Virus record (IMG/VR): IMGVR_UViG_3300044681_000369
Location: 1-64,000 of that record
Length of the DNA: 64,000 bases
From: a virus
Reading direction: 5' to 3' (one strand)
The position numbers were made by a program, and so were the translations under genes. The notes under the pieces are model-generated. The model saw only the letters and a program-made list of their open reading frames with translations. It was not told where the DNA came from and ran no database searches. Of this stretch, positions 30,318 to 38,267 are shown piece after piece (positions within the stretch are counted from its first letter, which is position 1; every line of letters starts with the position of its first letter).

Positions 30318-30707
30318 TCAAGACCCTGGATCCTCTGTTGTTGGTTCTTTAGGCTTTGCTTGCTCTTCATAATATACAATTAATGCTTGTTGTTGACCAA
30401 GATATCGTTTAATCTCGGCAAGATTTAGTGCCATATTTTCATATGTAGGAACACTAATTGCATAGAATACAAAGTTGCCATTATCTCTAATGAATTTGGC
30501 TTTAAACTCTTCAAAGTTTTCTGGAGTAACCACATACCAACGGACTTCATGAAGATCCAATGGCTTTGGTCTTCCTTGAATAGGAATAGTTCTCTCTACA
30601 GTCTGTATTTGAGTTACAATTCTTTCTTTAGGCTTGAAAAAAGCACAGCCAGAAAGAAGCAAGCTACTCGCTAGGAGTGGGAATAGCAGTTTGCTGTTCG
30701 AGATCAT
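30318..30707 (-). CDS. Outer-membrane lipoprotein spanin (Rz1-like o-spanin)
   Basis: 129 aa from the ATG at 30707 (an ATG at 30728 is also open). The N-terminus MISNSKLLFPLLASSLLLSG ends at a lipobox L-L-S-G-C with the lipidated Cys at about 21. A proline-containing periplasmic domain follows. The gene overlaps the 3' end of the inner-membrane spanin gene by 44 nt in another frame, the classical overlapping Rz/Rz1 arrangement. It is long for an Rz1 but has the correct topology. The two spanins link inner and outer membranes in the last step of lysis. Confidence 0.78.
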   Translation of the reverse strand: MISNSKLLFPLLASSLLLSGCAFFKPKERIVTQIQTVERTIPIQGRPKPLDLHEVRWYVVTPENFEEFKAKFIRDNGNFVFYAISVPTYENMALNLAEIKRYLGQQQALIVYYEEQAKPKEPTTEDPGS

Positions 30708-31047
30708 TGAAAATTGCCTGTGTTGCATCGTTAATTCTCTTTTCTATCATACCGGGTCTTTGCTCAGACAATCTTGTTAAATCGTGTCTGCGCAATTTTG
30801 CAATTAATTCGTCTTGATATGCTTCAGCTTCACGCAAATTTACATTGAGTGTTTCGACCTTTGCTTGCGTTGAAACCATATCGAGTTGCAGTTGATCAAA
30901 AGCCTGCTTATTTGCAACTGCGGCAGTTTCTGCTTTAGCCAGATTTGCGGCTGCTAATTCTAAACGCTCTTGTGTATCCTTATAATATAGATATGCGCCA
31001 CCTAAAGTGGCAATTATAAAGATATATGGTAACAATCTAAAAAACAT
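30664..31047 (-). CDS. Inner-membrane spanin (Rz-like i-spanin)
   Basis: A 127-aa protein. The N-terminal signal anchor (FRLLPYIFIIATLGGAYLYY at 3-22) is followed by a long periplasmic coiled-coil (Ala/Gln/Leu-rich heptads about 24-90) and a Gln-rich end. This is the Rz topology. The last 44 nt also encode the signal peptide of the lipoprotein spanin. Confidence 0.78.
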   Translation of the reverse strand: MFFRLLPYIFIIATLGGAYLYYKDTQERLELAAANLAKAETAAVANKQAFDQLQLDMVSTQAKVETLNVNLREAEAYQDELIAKLRRHDLTRLSEQRPGMIEKRINDATQAIFNDLEQQTAIPTPSE

Positions 31048-31049
31048 GA

Positions 31050-31229
31050 TTATGCTCTCTCATCTATCTTGTGTGGTCTCACTTCAGCAATTTCTAATTT
31101 ACCTTTATGGTTATAGGTATAAACAATAAAGTTTATGGCATTTTGAGTGGGCTTGATAACAGTTTTAATAATCTTTGGACGAAAATAATCCAAAAACGTA
31201 TCAATAGCAGATATCTTGCTTATTTCCAT
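31050..31229 (-). CDS. Small hypothetical protein
   Basis: A 59-aa basic protein (MEISKISAIDTFLDYFRPKI..., ending KIDERA), ATG at 31229 to TAA at 31050. It overlaps the nucleotidyltransferase gene by 10 nt and stops 3 nt before the spanin start, so it fills the operon neatly and is very likely expressed. The sequence is a mix of one helix and two strands. It belongs to no family I recognise; such fillers commonly occur before lysis genes. Confidence 0.6.
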   Translation of the reverse strand: MEISKISAIDTFLDYFRPKIIKTVIKPTQNAINFIVYTYNHKGKLEIAEVRPHKIDERA

Positions 31230-31825
31230 AAAGTTAAAAATTGCTTAAATGATACGGCTTCTCTCACACCCATGCCACCTCTAACTGCATGGTACATTTC
31301 TTCTTTATCTTTTTCCGACATAGCACTTGGTGCCATGGCATGAAACGCTCTTTGATCGCCAGATGCGGCAGCCGATCTCATCTTGGATGCCGAGGCGCCT
31401 GCTACTCCAACTTCATCATCACCTCGCTCTTCGCCTACGGTGTGAATTTTAATCTTGTTGAATTTATAGTATCCGTGTCTACCCTCTACGCCATTATACT
31501 TATTCATCAATGCATGAAACTCTGCGGCTCTGTCCGAACCAACATGCATATGCAATTCCGTTACACCCTGACTATGAAGTCTTGAAAGATGGTGTAGGAG
31601 TGTTGGGTAATTCTTATCTGCGGTAATAACGTTTGCACCAGGAAATGCTTTCTTAGCAAAATTCAATTTCTGATCTGGTGTTAGAGGATTCTTCTTAGCA
31701 TCCTGTGAACCAGTTAGAATGATAGTATGTCCATTTTCTCCTGCGGTATTTCTAACTTGATTGACTACAAGTTCATGACCAGCATGTATAGGATTCATTC
31801 TTCCTTGCGTAATATGATGGATCAT
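31220..31825 (-). CDS. HxGH-type nucleotidyltransferase
   Basis: A 201-aa protein. Residues 5-18 (ITQGRMNPIHAGHE) contain the H-I/x-G-H signature of the nucleotidylyltransferase superfamily (NMNAT, PPAT, FMN adenylyltransferase type). V-G-S-D-R-A near 95-100 and G-A-S-A-S-K-M-R near 143-150 (the I-S/G-A-T/S-x-x-R block) complete the ATP site. The C-terminal GVREAVSFKQFLTLWK resembles a packaging-type segment seen at ends of phage virion proteins. The substrate is not known; NMN or a cofactor precursor is possible. It overlaps the next gene by 4 nt. Confidence 0.68.
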   Translation of the reverse strand: MIHHITQGRMNPIHAGHELVVNQVRNTAGENGHTIILTGSQDAKKNPLTPDQKLNFAKKAFPGANVITADKNYPTLLHHLSRLHSQGVTELHMHVGSDRAAEFHALMNKYNGVEGRHGYYKFNKIKIHTVGEERGDDEVGVAGASASKMRSAAASGDQRAFHAMAPSAMSEKDKEEMYHAVRGGMGVREAVSFKQFLTLWK

Positions 31826-32964
31826 TTTTTCATCCTCGAGGCTTTTAATTGCTTACTTCTTTCTCGATTAGCTTTAGAAAAGCCTTCTCTGTCAACGATC
31901 TTTAGTCCATTTGCAACATAACCTTCACCACCGGCTGCTTTGCCACCGACATGTGTGGTAAATCCACCCGAGCCATGGCGATCAAGACCTCTTGCCATAA
32001 TATTTGTAGCACGTTGAATATTGTCGTGAATATCAAAGGACTTATAGAAATCGTTTTGATTATTATCAACATGATCTAAGTCATCTTGCATAGTCTTTGC
32101 TTTGGCGTCTTTTGTTTTCTGCATCTTAACGGCATCAATAAGTTTCTGGTGCTTATTTCTCAGAAAATCTTTATATCCTTTGACGCTAGGTTGATCGCCA
32201 GTTTCTACGGTCTGATTGATGTAAGACCGCATATGCCCTTCATGACCTCTTAGATGATCCCAAGAATGCCCATGCATCAATTCGGATGCACGGTCAAGAT
32301 GTTGTCTTGCTTGTTCTTTATCTTTAGCATTCAAGAGCATGTGTTCCGGTTCAACGATGTGTGGAACCATGTGAACGTCTGGATGAGAACCAAAGTCGGA
32401 CATATCTGTAATTGGTTCAGCCTTACGTTCTGGACCAACAAGACGAGTGTGTACTGTGAGGCTTACTTTTGATCGGGCAAGTCTTTGTCCTTCTGGACTA
32501 TTTTTATGTGCCCGATATTCGACTGTGTTTGGTGTATGAGAAATTTCACCAGCAGGAGTAACTGTTCTAGTCTGTGGGGTAGACATAAATCCACCCTGAT
32601 ATTCTCCTGGCTCTTTAGGAAGAACTTTACTGGCGTGTGCTAAAAGTGCATGAAGAGGACCAGCAACATAAGGCTTATCGGCATACTGTGCATCGATGTC
32701 ATCTGGAGTATGATTGTATCTTGCGCCCTTGCCTTTATATTTTACTGAGACTGAACCGTCTGGATTTCGCATAAGATGGACTGACATTCTATCATCAATC
32801 TTGCGAGTCATGTTGGCTTTACCAGCTAAAGCGCCACGCAATGTCTTCATTGCGTGGTCAGCGGCTTCAGCTCCATCAAAGTATCTGTCAGATGGATGCT
32901 CAATGTGAGCAATTCCATCTTTATGTTCTACTTCTTCAGACAAGTATTCTCTAAACAAAAACAT
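31822..32964 (-). CDS. DUF6267-like phage protein with capsid-targeting-type N-terminus
   Basis: A 380-aa protein. MFLFREYLSEEVEHKD starts like T4 capsid-targeting sequences (F-x-E-Y-L-S-E, with a candidate prohead protease site after LSE). The region about 60-105 (RMSVHLMRNPDGSVSVKYKGKGARYNHTPDDID) and the following helix-rich part resemble a marine phage family sometimes described as DUF6267. K-Y-K-G-K-G-A is reminiscent of a nucleotidyltransferase/ligase lysine loop but not conclusive. The C-terminal end is basic. A late promoter lies just upstream. With the overlapping nucleotidyltransferase gene it may form an injected or virion-borne module. Confidence 0.6.
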   Translation of the reverse strand: MFLFREYLSEEVEHKDGIAHIEHPSDRYFDGAEAADHAMKTLRGALAGKANMTRKIDDRMSVHLMRNPDGSVSVKYKGKGARYNHTPDDIDAQYADKPYVAGPLHALLAHASKVLPKEPGEYQGGFMSTPQTRTVTPAGEISHTPNTVEYRAHKNSPEGQRLARSKVSLTVHTRLVGPERKAEPITDMSDFGSHPDVHMVPHIVEPEHMLLNAKDKEQARQHLDRASELMHGHSWDHLRGHEGHMRSYINQTVETGDQPSVKGYKDFLRNKHQKLIDAVKMQKTKDAKAKTMQDDLDHVDNNQNDFYKSFDIHDNIQRATNIMARGLDRHGSGGFTTHVGGKAAGGEGYVANGLKIVDREGFSKANRERSKQLKASRMKK

Positions 32965-32995
32965 AGGAAGTCCATAACTTTTATACAGTACCCCC

Positions 32996-33003
32996 TATTT
33001 ATA
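32996..33003 (-). promoter_or_regulatory. T4-type late promoter
   Basis: TATAAATA on the minus strand 31 nt before the ATG at 32964, heading the nucleotidyltransferase/spanin group. Confidence 0.7.
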
Positions 33004-33007
33004 AGAG

Positions 33008-33466
33008 TTAGGCTTCAGTTTTTACGTTTAATCCGGTTGGAAGGTTTGCAAAAATTCGCTCAAGCTCTTCTTCAACATCAATTTCAAGTAGATTAATAGG
33101 AGGAAAATCTACTGCACCATTTAGATTCAACTGAAAATGTTCTGAGTTTGTGGGCATGTCAGCGAGATATATTTGCCAACCAGCAACAGTTTCCCTCTGA
33201 TCAAAACTACCACCCTCAAACATGTGGGCAACTTTTTGCACCTGTTGTACAATCTCTTCCATGGTTGGAGGACCCTTAAAAAATCCACCTAGATATTCTT
33301 TACCACCAACAATCTTCCATAGGGGCATATCTGTATTACCCACATTTGCCCAGGTATGACTTGCGATAATCAACTTTAGAGGCAAATCTTCTTCGGGAAT
33401 TGTAGGAACATCTAGTTCCACATTTACCGGTTCTTTTAAATTAATCTGTACTACATTATCACTCAT
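33008..33466 (-). CDS. Hypothetical acidic protein
   Basis: A 152-aa protein of unknown family, strongly acidic at both ends. The centre contains aromatic-rich loops (SHTWANVGNTDMPLWKIVGG, GGFFKGPPTMEEIVQQVQKVAHM, TVAGWQIYLADMP). No signal, membrane or catalytic motif is obvious. It is placed between tRNA-Arg and the late gene group and follows the same strand. Confidence 0.5.
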   Translation of the reverse strand: MSDNVVQINLKEPVNVELDVPTIPEEDLPLKLIIASHTWANVGNTDMPLWKIVGGKEYLGGFFKGPPTMEEIVQQVQKVAHMFEGGSFDQRETVAGWQIYLADMPTNSEHFQLNLNGAVDFPPINLLEIDVEEELERIFANLPTGLNVKTEA

Positions 33467-33483
33467 TATTTACCTCATTAAAC

Positions 33484-33560
33484 TGGCGTCCCGTAAGAGA
33501 TTCGAACTCCTGACCTAGTGCTTAGAAGGCACTTGCTCTATCCGGCTGAGCTAACGGGAC
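33484..33560 (-). tRNA. tRNA-Arg (UCU)
   Basis: 77 nt with encoded CCA and discriminator G. The anticodon loop CTTCTAA gives UCU and the acceptor is GTCCCGT/ACGGGAC. Confidence 0.95.
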
Positions 33561-33568
33561 ATATTATT

Positions 33569-33597
33569 ATAATAGCAAACTTCTATTGGGATGTCAA
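33569..33597 (-). promoter_or_regulatory. Early promoter for tRNA-Arg
   Basis: Minus-strand TTGACA (33597-33592), a 17-nt spacer and TATTAT (33574-33569), 9 nt ahead of tRNA-Arg. Confidence 0.78.
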
Positions 33598-33598
33598 G

Positions 33599-34981
33599 TT
33601 AAAAATTAAATTTACTTACATCTCTTTTACCAAAGGATGAGTTTTCGAACACCGGAACATCATCACCAGAGTCGGTAATATCTGCCTGTTCGGATTCCTC
33701 AAGATCATACAGCCGCATCTTGCCCCGGTCAATACCAACCATAAAGCGTTTGTTTATACCAGGATCATTGTATCGATTCTTCAACTGCTTAATCATTAGC
33801 TGTCCCATCTTCTCTAGGTCTTCGGTGGAAATTAGGGCAAACATCAAGTCGGCGGTTGCTGGCAAACCAAAAGATTCGGATGTGTCTGTAAGTTCAACAT
33901 CTGAGTTTGCATAACCACTGCGAGTTGTTTGTGTAGCAGATACAATAGGAACATTAAACTCGACAGCAAGACCGCGCAACTCTTCTGCAATACTCTTAAC
34001 ATATGTATAAGAATTTACGGAACCGCCCTGCTTGATTCGACTTGATGCCGCAATATTCAAGTAGTCAACAAAAATAATGTCCGGAGAAAAGTTTCTCTTT
34101 AGTGCAAGTTCATTCAACAGGGCTTTGAAGTGACCCACGTGGGCACCAGCAGTTGGATATTCCTTGATGATCAATCTACCCTCGGTCTTCGATTTGATCT
34201 TACTAATTCTCTGCTCAAACATTTTCCGAGGCAGGTCTTTAAGTTCTTGAATATTGACATTCATCAAGTTGGCGTCAATACGTTCGGCAATGCGCTCTTC
34301 TGCCATCTCTAGGGTAATATAGAGTACATTCTTTCCTTGTGATAATGCACCGGCTGCCACATGACACATAAACAAAGATTTACCAACGCCAGTACCAGCA
34401 AGGGCAATATTCAAAGTCTTGTTTGGCAAACCACCATTAGTGATTTTATTTAACATTTCAAGATCAAAAGGAATCTTTTCTTCCTTCTGATGGTAGAAGT
34501 CATAACGATTGTCGGCATTATCGATATAATCGTGTCCGACATTATTGTCAAACCCTACGGCAAGGGCATCGGATAAGATTGAAGGAATGCCATCTTGAGA
34601 AAAGTCTTTGTTACTACCATCTATAATCTGAATAGACTTCATGATGGCATTATATACGGCTTGATCTTTACAAAACTTTTCTGTGGATTCCAAAAGCCAA
34701 GAAGTATTTACTTCAACATCATCATCAATTCCAGTAAGTGTTTCAACAATTTTGGTAAACTCACGCTCGTTTATGCGTTTATCATTTTGTACTGTAATTG
34801 TGATTGCATCAACTGTAGGCAAGGCATTATACTTACCAACAAACTCTCGCACATAAGAAAAAATGGTGCGCTCGGCACCGTCCTGGAAATATTCGTCTTT
34901 TAAAAACGGAATAACCTTTCGCAAATAGTCTTCGTCTGAAAACAATTTACTGAGAATGATTGTCTCTATCTTCTTCTGCAT
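33599..34981 (-). CDS. 41: Replicative DNA helicase (T4 gp41, DnaB-like)
   Basis: A 460-aa RecA-fold hexameric helicase. The N-terminal helical domain spans about 1-150. Walker A is G-T-G-V-G-K-S near 200, and I-I-F-V-D-Y-L-N near 306 is Walker B. S-A-T-Q-T-T-R-S near 353 is motif H3. The arginine finger region follows near 395. It unwinds the leading strand in concert with primase gp61. Length is close to T4 gp41 (475 aa). The C-terminus ends in a charged SFGKRDVSKFNF. The stop lies just before the tRNA-Arg promoter. Confidence 0.93.
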   Translation of the reverse strand: MQKKIETIILSKLFSDEDYLRKVIPFLKDEYFQDGAERTIFSYVREFVGKYNALPTVDAITITVQNDKRINEREFTKIVETLTGIDDDVEVNTSWLLESTEKFCKDQAVYNAIMKSIQIIDGSNKDFSQDGIPSILSDALAVGFDNNVGHDYIDNADNRYDFYHQKEEKIPFDLEMLNKITNGGLPNKTLNIALAGTGVGKSLFMCHVAAGALSQGKNVLYITLEMAEERIAERIDANLMNVNIQELKDLPRKMFEQRISKIKSKTEGRLIIKEYPTAGAHVGHFKALLNELALKRNFSPDIIFVDYLNIAASSRIKQGGSVNSYTYVKSIAEELRGLAVEFNVPIVSATQTTRSGYANSDVELTDTSESFGLPATADLMFALISTEDLEKMGQLMIKQLKNRYNDPGINKRFMVGIDRGKMRLYDLEESEQADITDSGDDVPVFENSSFGKRDVSKFNF

Positions 34982-35183
34982 TTATTTCCTCAAACAGTTC
35001 ATCATTAAGAGTATCTAGCCACGCTTGTTCGGCACAATTTTCACAAACGTATACTTCAAATTCTACACCAAGTTGTTCTCCATGTAAACAGATTGCGGCA
35101 TCTTTTTTGGGGTCGATGCCGCAACCACATTGATCACAAATTTTCGTATTCTTCTGAAATATCTTCGTCAGAAATTTCAACAT
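34947..35183 (-). CDS. Small zinc-ribbon protein
   Basis: 78 aa from the ATG at 35183, preceded by GGAG at about 9 nt; a longer frame opens at 35252 but has no good site. C-D-Q-C-G-C-G near 16-22 and C-E-N-C near 47-50 form a two-CxxC zinc ribbon. The tail is acidic. The gene overlaps the end of uvsX by 50 nt and the start of gp41 by 35 nt in other frames. Function is unknown; a replisome accessory is conceivable from position. Confidence 0.5.
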   Translation of the reverse strand: MLKFLTKIFQKNTKICDQCGCGIDPKKDAAICLHGEQLGVEFEVYVCENCAEQAWLDTLNDELFEEINAEEDRDNHSQ

Positions 35184-36216
35184 TATCTGTCTCCAGCATT
35201 TGACCACCAGCCATGCGATAGCGTTTCTCAATCCATTGAGCAAATGTTTCATCAGTTAAAATGGGCATCCAAAATTCCTTGGAATAGGTATCTTTGATGC
35301 GAAACTTCTTATCTTCAACTTCACCGGTGGTAATATTAACCCTAGAATACCAACCGTTGCTCGGCTTGACAACGTGACCAGATGCTATAGCCATATCTAG
35401 CAATCCTGACCACTTGGCAATACCACCCTCAAATGTAACCTCAATAGGAATCTTAGACTTCTCTCGGACGTAGCGTGACTTCTCTACGTTAATGATGAAG
35501 TTATAACCTACAATGTCTGTGCCCTCTTTCTCTTGCTGGCGACCAATGATAAAGATGTTGTCAGCAGAGTAGTAAATGCCTGTTCCGCCAGATACGATAT
35601 CCTTAGGAAACATGCCGATTTCTTTGTAGGTGTGATTGACAACAATAGCAGGAATATCTTTAAGCGTCAAGTGTGGAGTGATCATACGAAACAGAGACTT
35701 CATCTGCTTGGCACGGGTCATGTCAGCAACCGACTTACCATCAATTGCATCTTCAACTTCCTTCTTTGAAGCAAGATTGCCAACGGAATCGACAACAATC
35801 ATCACTCGGTCAGACCTTTCAAGATCATTCAACTGCGACATAATATCATGCTTCAACTGTTCGATATCAGTGATGGGCGTATGTACAACCTTGTCAGTAT
35901 CGATACCAAAGTTCTCAAAGTATGCTTGAGGCGCACCAAACTCGGAATCATAAAACAGAATAATACCATCTTCATACTTCTGTTGAAAGCTCTTGGCAAG
36001 CAACATAGCAAATGCTGTTTTGAAGTGCTTAGATGGACCAGCAAATACAGTCAGACCTGGAGTCAGACCGCCATCAAGTTTACCAGAAAGTGCCACGTTT
36101 AAAACTGGCACAGAGGTCTGGATCAAATCTTTTGTACTAAACAGCTTGCTACTTGAAAGAACACTAGTTTCTTTAATGGTGCTGTTCTTCTTCAGTTTCT
36201 CTAATAGATTACTCAT
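35134..36216 (-). CDS. uvsX: RecA-like recombinase UvsX
   Basis: 360 aa from the ATG at 36216 (ATGs at 36222 and 36243 are alternatives; GGAAGG precedes). Walker A is G-P-S-K-H-F-K-T near 60-67, the variant seen in UvsX. Walker B is M-I-V-V-D-S-V near 138, and I-P-A-I-V-V-N-H-T near 185 is motif corresponding to L1/L2. It forms filaments on single-stranded DNA for strand exchange and recombination-dependent replication with UvsY and UvsW, all encoded here. Length is similar to T4 UvsX (391 aa). Its C-terminus is acidic (SDEDISEEYENL). Confidence 0.92.
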   Translation of the reverse strand: MSNLLEKLKKNSTIKETSVLSSSKLFSTKDLIQTSVPVLNVALSGKLDGGLTPGLTVFAGPSKHFKTAFAMLLAKSFQQKYEDGIILFYDSEFGAPQAYFENFGIDTDKVVHTPITDIEQLKHDIMSQLNDLERSDRVMIVVDSVGNLASKKEVEDAIDGKSVADMTRAKQMKSLFRMITPHLTLKDIPAIVVNHTYKEIGMFPKDIVSGGTGIYYSADNIFIIGRQQEKEGTDIVGYNFIINVEKSRYVREKSKIPIEVTFEGGIAKWSGLLDMAIASGHVVKPSNGWYSRVNITTGEVEDKKFRIKDTYSKEFWMPILTDETFAQWIEKRYRMAGGQMLETDNVEISDEDISEEYENL

Positions 36217-36646
36217 TGCCATAGCCCTTCCACTCTTCAACATTTATACCGTTATTAATATAGACTTCACAACCACTAGATTGCCAGCCAGCATCATCTA
36301 AAAATTCAAAACCAAGTTCACCGTGTTTCTCTATGAATTCCTCTTCTTCATCGGAATCCATTTCTGTGCCGTGAAAATAGATGTCTTCCGAACAGCCGTC
36401 ATAGGTAGAGAGTAGTTCCCACTCAGAAAAGGCAGAAACCTCAAACTCCTCTTCAGACAAAATGCCTTCATGTAACATGACAACCTCATCCTCATCGGCT
36501 GGCACGATAACATATTCGCCATATCTCCAGCAGGTAACAACTTCAACGCTACCTGGAAGATCCGAATGATTAAAGTATTCACACTCAACGACAGACTTTT
36601 TAAACTTCGGTTCTACCCGATAAGACTTTCCGATTTCAATCATCAT
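36209..36646 (-). CDS. Acidic hypothetical protein
   Basis: A 145-aa protein with a very acidic second half (EMDSDEEEEFIEKHG). A beta-rich first half (IEIGKSYRVEPKFKKSVVECEYF, VEVVTCWRYGEYVIVPAD) suggests a small barrel. The pattern is that of a DNA-mimic or regulatory phage protein, but no family is recognised. Its stop overlaps the start of uvsX (ATGAGTAA). It is driven from its own early promoter. Confidence 0.55.
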   Translation of the reverse strand: MMIEIGKSYRVEPKFKKSVVECEYFNHSDLPGSVEVVTCWRYGEYVIVPADEDEVVMLHEGILSEEEFEVSAFSEWELLSTYDGCSEDIYFHGTEMDSDEEEEFIEKHGELGFEFLDDAGWQSSGCEVYINNGINVEEWKGYGNE

Positions 36647-36677
36647 TTATTGCACTCCTACAAGTTTTATTAGGAAG

Positions 36678-36707
36678 AATATAACACAAAGATGTCATGT
36701 CTGTCAA
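36678..36707 (-). promoter_or_regulatory. Early promoter for the uvsX group
   Basis: Minus-strand TTGACA (36707-36702), an 18-nt spacer and TATATT (36683-36678), about 32 nt before the ATG at 36646. Confidence 0.6.
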
Positions 36708-36713
36708 GACATT

Positions 36714-37505
36714 TTATAAAATACCGTCTCGTCTCATCGACTCTCGTATCTTTGTGGCACTAACAGAATGGATAGCATCATCGAATACTTCTTGTTCAAT
36801 CTTATATCCGACATCACGACCATAAGTAATGTTTACGATGTTTGGTGCAAGATAAATTCTAAACTTACCTGCATACTCATATAATTCTTGTTCGATGTTG
36901 GCGGCAATATCCGCTTGATTCCAAGGATTACTTTCCGAAATAGGCATATCACGAATTAGAATAGCTACCTGTCCGTGCTTTGCCAATGCTCTCTCAAACA
37001 ACGCACGGTGCCCGGCGTGAAATGGCTGAAAGCGACCCAACATCTGAGTGGTTGGTTGATTAGTTTGAAACTCGCTATCCTTAATATCGACAGCCAAGAG
37101 TTTAGCCCAACGTTCAACCCATTCATCACTCCACCACTCGTCGGCTGTAATTTCCATATCAACGATATCTGGTGCTTCAAACATCTTGTTGGTATCTTCA
37201 AAGCGACCTTCTTTGATGGTGTTCATCCAGATCACATAGTCAGCTTTAAATTCTTCACGCAACGCTTGTGTCGGACATACAAAGTCAGCCATGCCATAGC
37301 GACCGTCCAATACACTCTTCCAGGTAAGATCGTACATGCGCTTCATTTGACGGGTACGACCTTCTGGGCTAAAATCCCAATCATCAAACTGCTTACGAAC
37401 ACTGTCGGCATTATACCAGTCAGCGTTACCAAGTGTTTCCTTTAAACGTTTAGCCAGCGTAGTCTTGCCAGCCCCAGGTAAACCACATATCAAAATCCGT
37501 TTCAT
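36714..37505 (-). CDS. Fusion of APS-kinase-like domain and HxGH nucleotidyltransferase
   Basis: A 263-aa bifunctional protein. Residues 1 to about 150 are a P-loop kinase: G-L-P-G-A-G-K-T-T at 8-16, then Y-N-A-D-S-V-R-K and D-F-S-P-E-G-R, the substrate motifs of adenylylsulfate kinase (PF01583). Residues about 155-263 carry G-R-F-Q-P-F-H-A-G-H near 157-166 and S-V-S-A-T-K-I-R-E-S-M-R at the end, an NMNAT/ATP-adenylyltransferase-type domain. APS kinase makes PAPS, the sulfate donor for the two sulfotransferases in this window. The second domain is not an ATP sulfurylase by motif. Activity of either half is not proven. Confidence 0.7.
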   Translation of the reverse strand: MKRILICGLPGAGKTTLAKRLKETLGNADWYNADSVRKQFDDWDFSPEGRTRQMKRMYDLTWKSVLDGRYGMADFVCPTQALREEFKADYVIWMNTIKEGRFEDTNKMFEAPDIVDMEITADEWWSDEWVERWAKLLAVDIKDSEFQTNQPTTQMLGRFQPFHAGHRALFERALAKHGQVAILIRDMPISESNPWNQADIAANIEQELYEYAGKFRIYLAPNIVNITYGRDVGYKIEQEVFDDAIHSVSATKIRESMRRDGIL

Positions 37506-37538
37506 ATATTACCCTTTAAAAATATTAAATTACTCCCA

Positions 37539-38267
37539 TTACAGGTCCGTTCTCCGCCTTTTGTTTGCTACAAGTGCATCTAAAAATACATTAGGATTGT
37601 TATTGCACAAAGATGCCATGTGCGTCAAGTCTTTTGGTAAACATTTGCCACCAAAACCAAAATTACCATCTGGTCCAGGAACATTCCAATGTGTTCCTCC
37701 TACAACAGGATCAGCCTCTAAGAGACTGTGAAGCATGTCATAGTTCATATGATAATCATTACAAATTTGATAAAATTCGTTTGCTATAGCAACTCTCATT
37801 GCAAGTGCAGTATTTCTAGCCAACTTATACATCATCGCTGGCACATTGCTTACATAGTAGCAACGCTTATGTGGAAAATATTCTTGTAGAGTTTGGCATA
37901 AATTTCCATCACCTACAATGATGGGCAACAAAGGATCATCCACATCTTCTTTCCAATGTTTTTCCCTTAGAAATTCGGGCATCATAATTGCTCCCGGAAA
38001 TTCAGGAACTTGATCTGGTCCTATGGTGCTTCTAATGACTACTGTGCCTTTATCTTTCCAATACTCATAGCATTCAGAAAGAACGGAAATGTCTAGAGAA
38101 TTGCCAACCAATGGAGTTGGAACACATAGAAAAATATAATCATAGCTATCTTTATCGGCAAACATCATCTTTGCCGGATCATCAATATCGATATCTACAT
38201 CAGTATTTCTAAAAAGATACTCTGTGGCAATTCCAACAAAGCCATAACCAACAATTAAAATATTCAT
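37539..38267 (-). CDS. UDP-glucose/GDP-mannose dehydrogenase family (truncated)
   Basis: A 242-aa protein. The NAD-binding Rossmann start (ILIVGYGFVGIATE at 3-16) and the central dimerisation segment with the catalytic Cys (GFGGKCLPKDL near 210) match UDP-glucose 6-dehydrogenase. The C-terminal UDP-binding domain of about 150 residues is missing; the protein ends shortly after the Cys. Such short forms occur in T4-like phages and may be inactive, use another sugar, or work with a partner. The gene overlaps the DNA polymerase gene by 4 nt. Confidence 0.75.
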   Translation of the reverse strand: MNILIVGYGFVGIATEYLFRNTDVDIDIDDPAKMMFADKDSYDYIFLCVPTPLVGNSLDISVLSECYEYWKDKGTVVIRSTIGPDQVPEFPGAIMMPEFLREKHWKEDVDDPLLPIIVGDGNLCQTLQEYFPHKRCYYVSNVPAMMYKLARNTALAMRVAIANEFYQICNDYHMNYDMLHSLLEADPVVGGTHWNVPGPDGNFGFGGKCLPKDLTHMASLCNNNPNVFLDALVANKRRRTDL

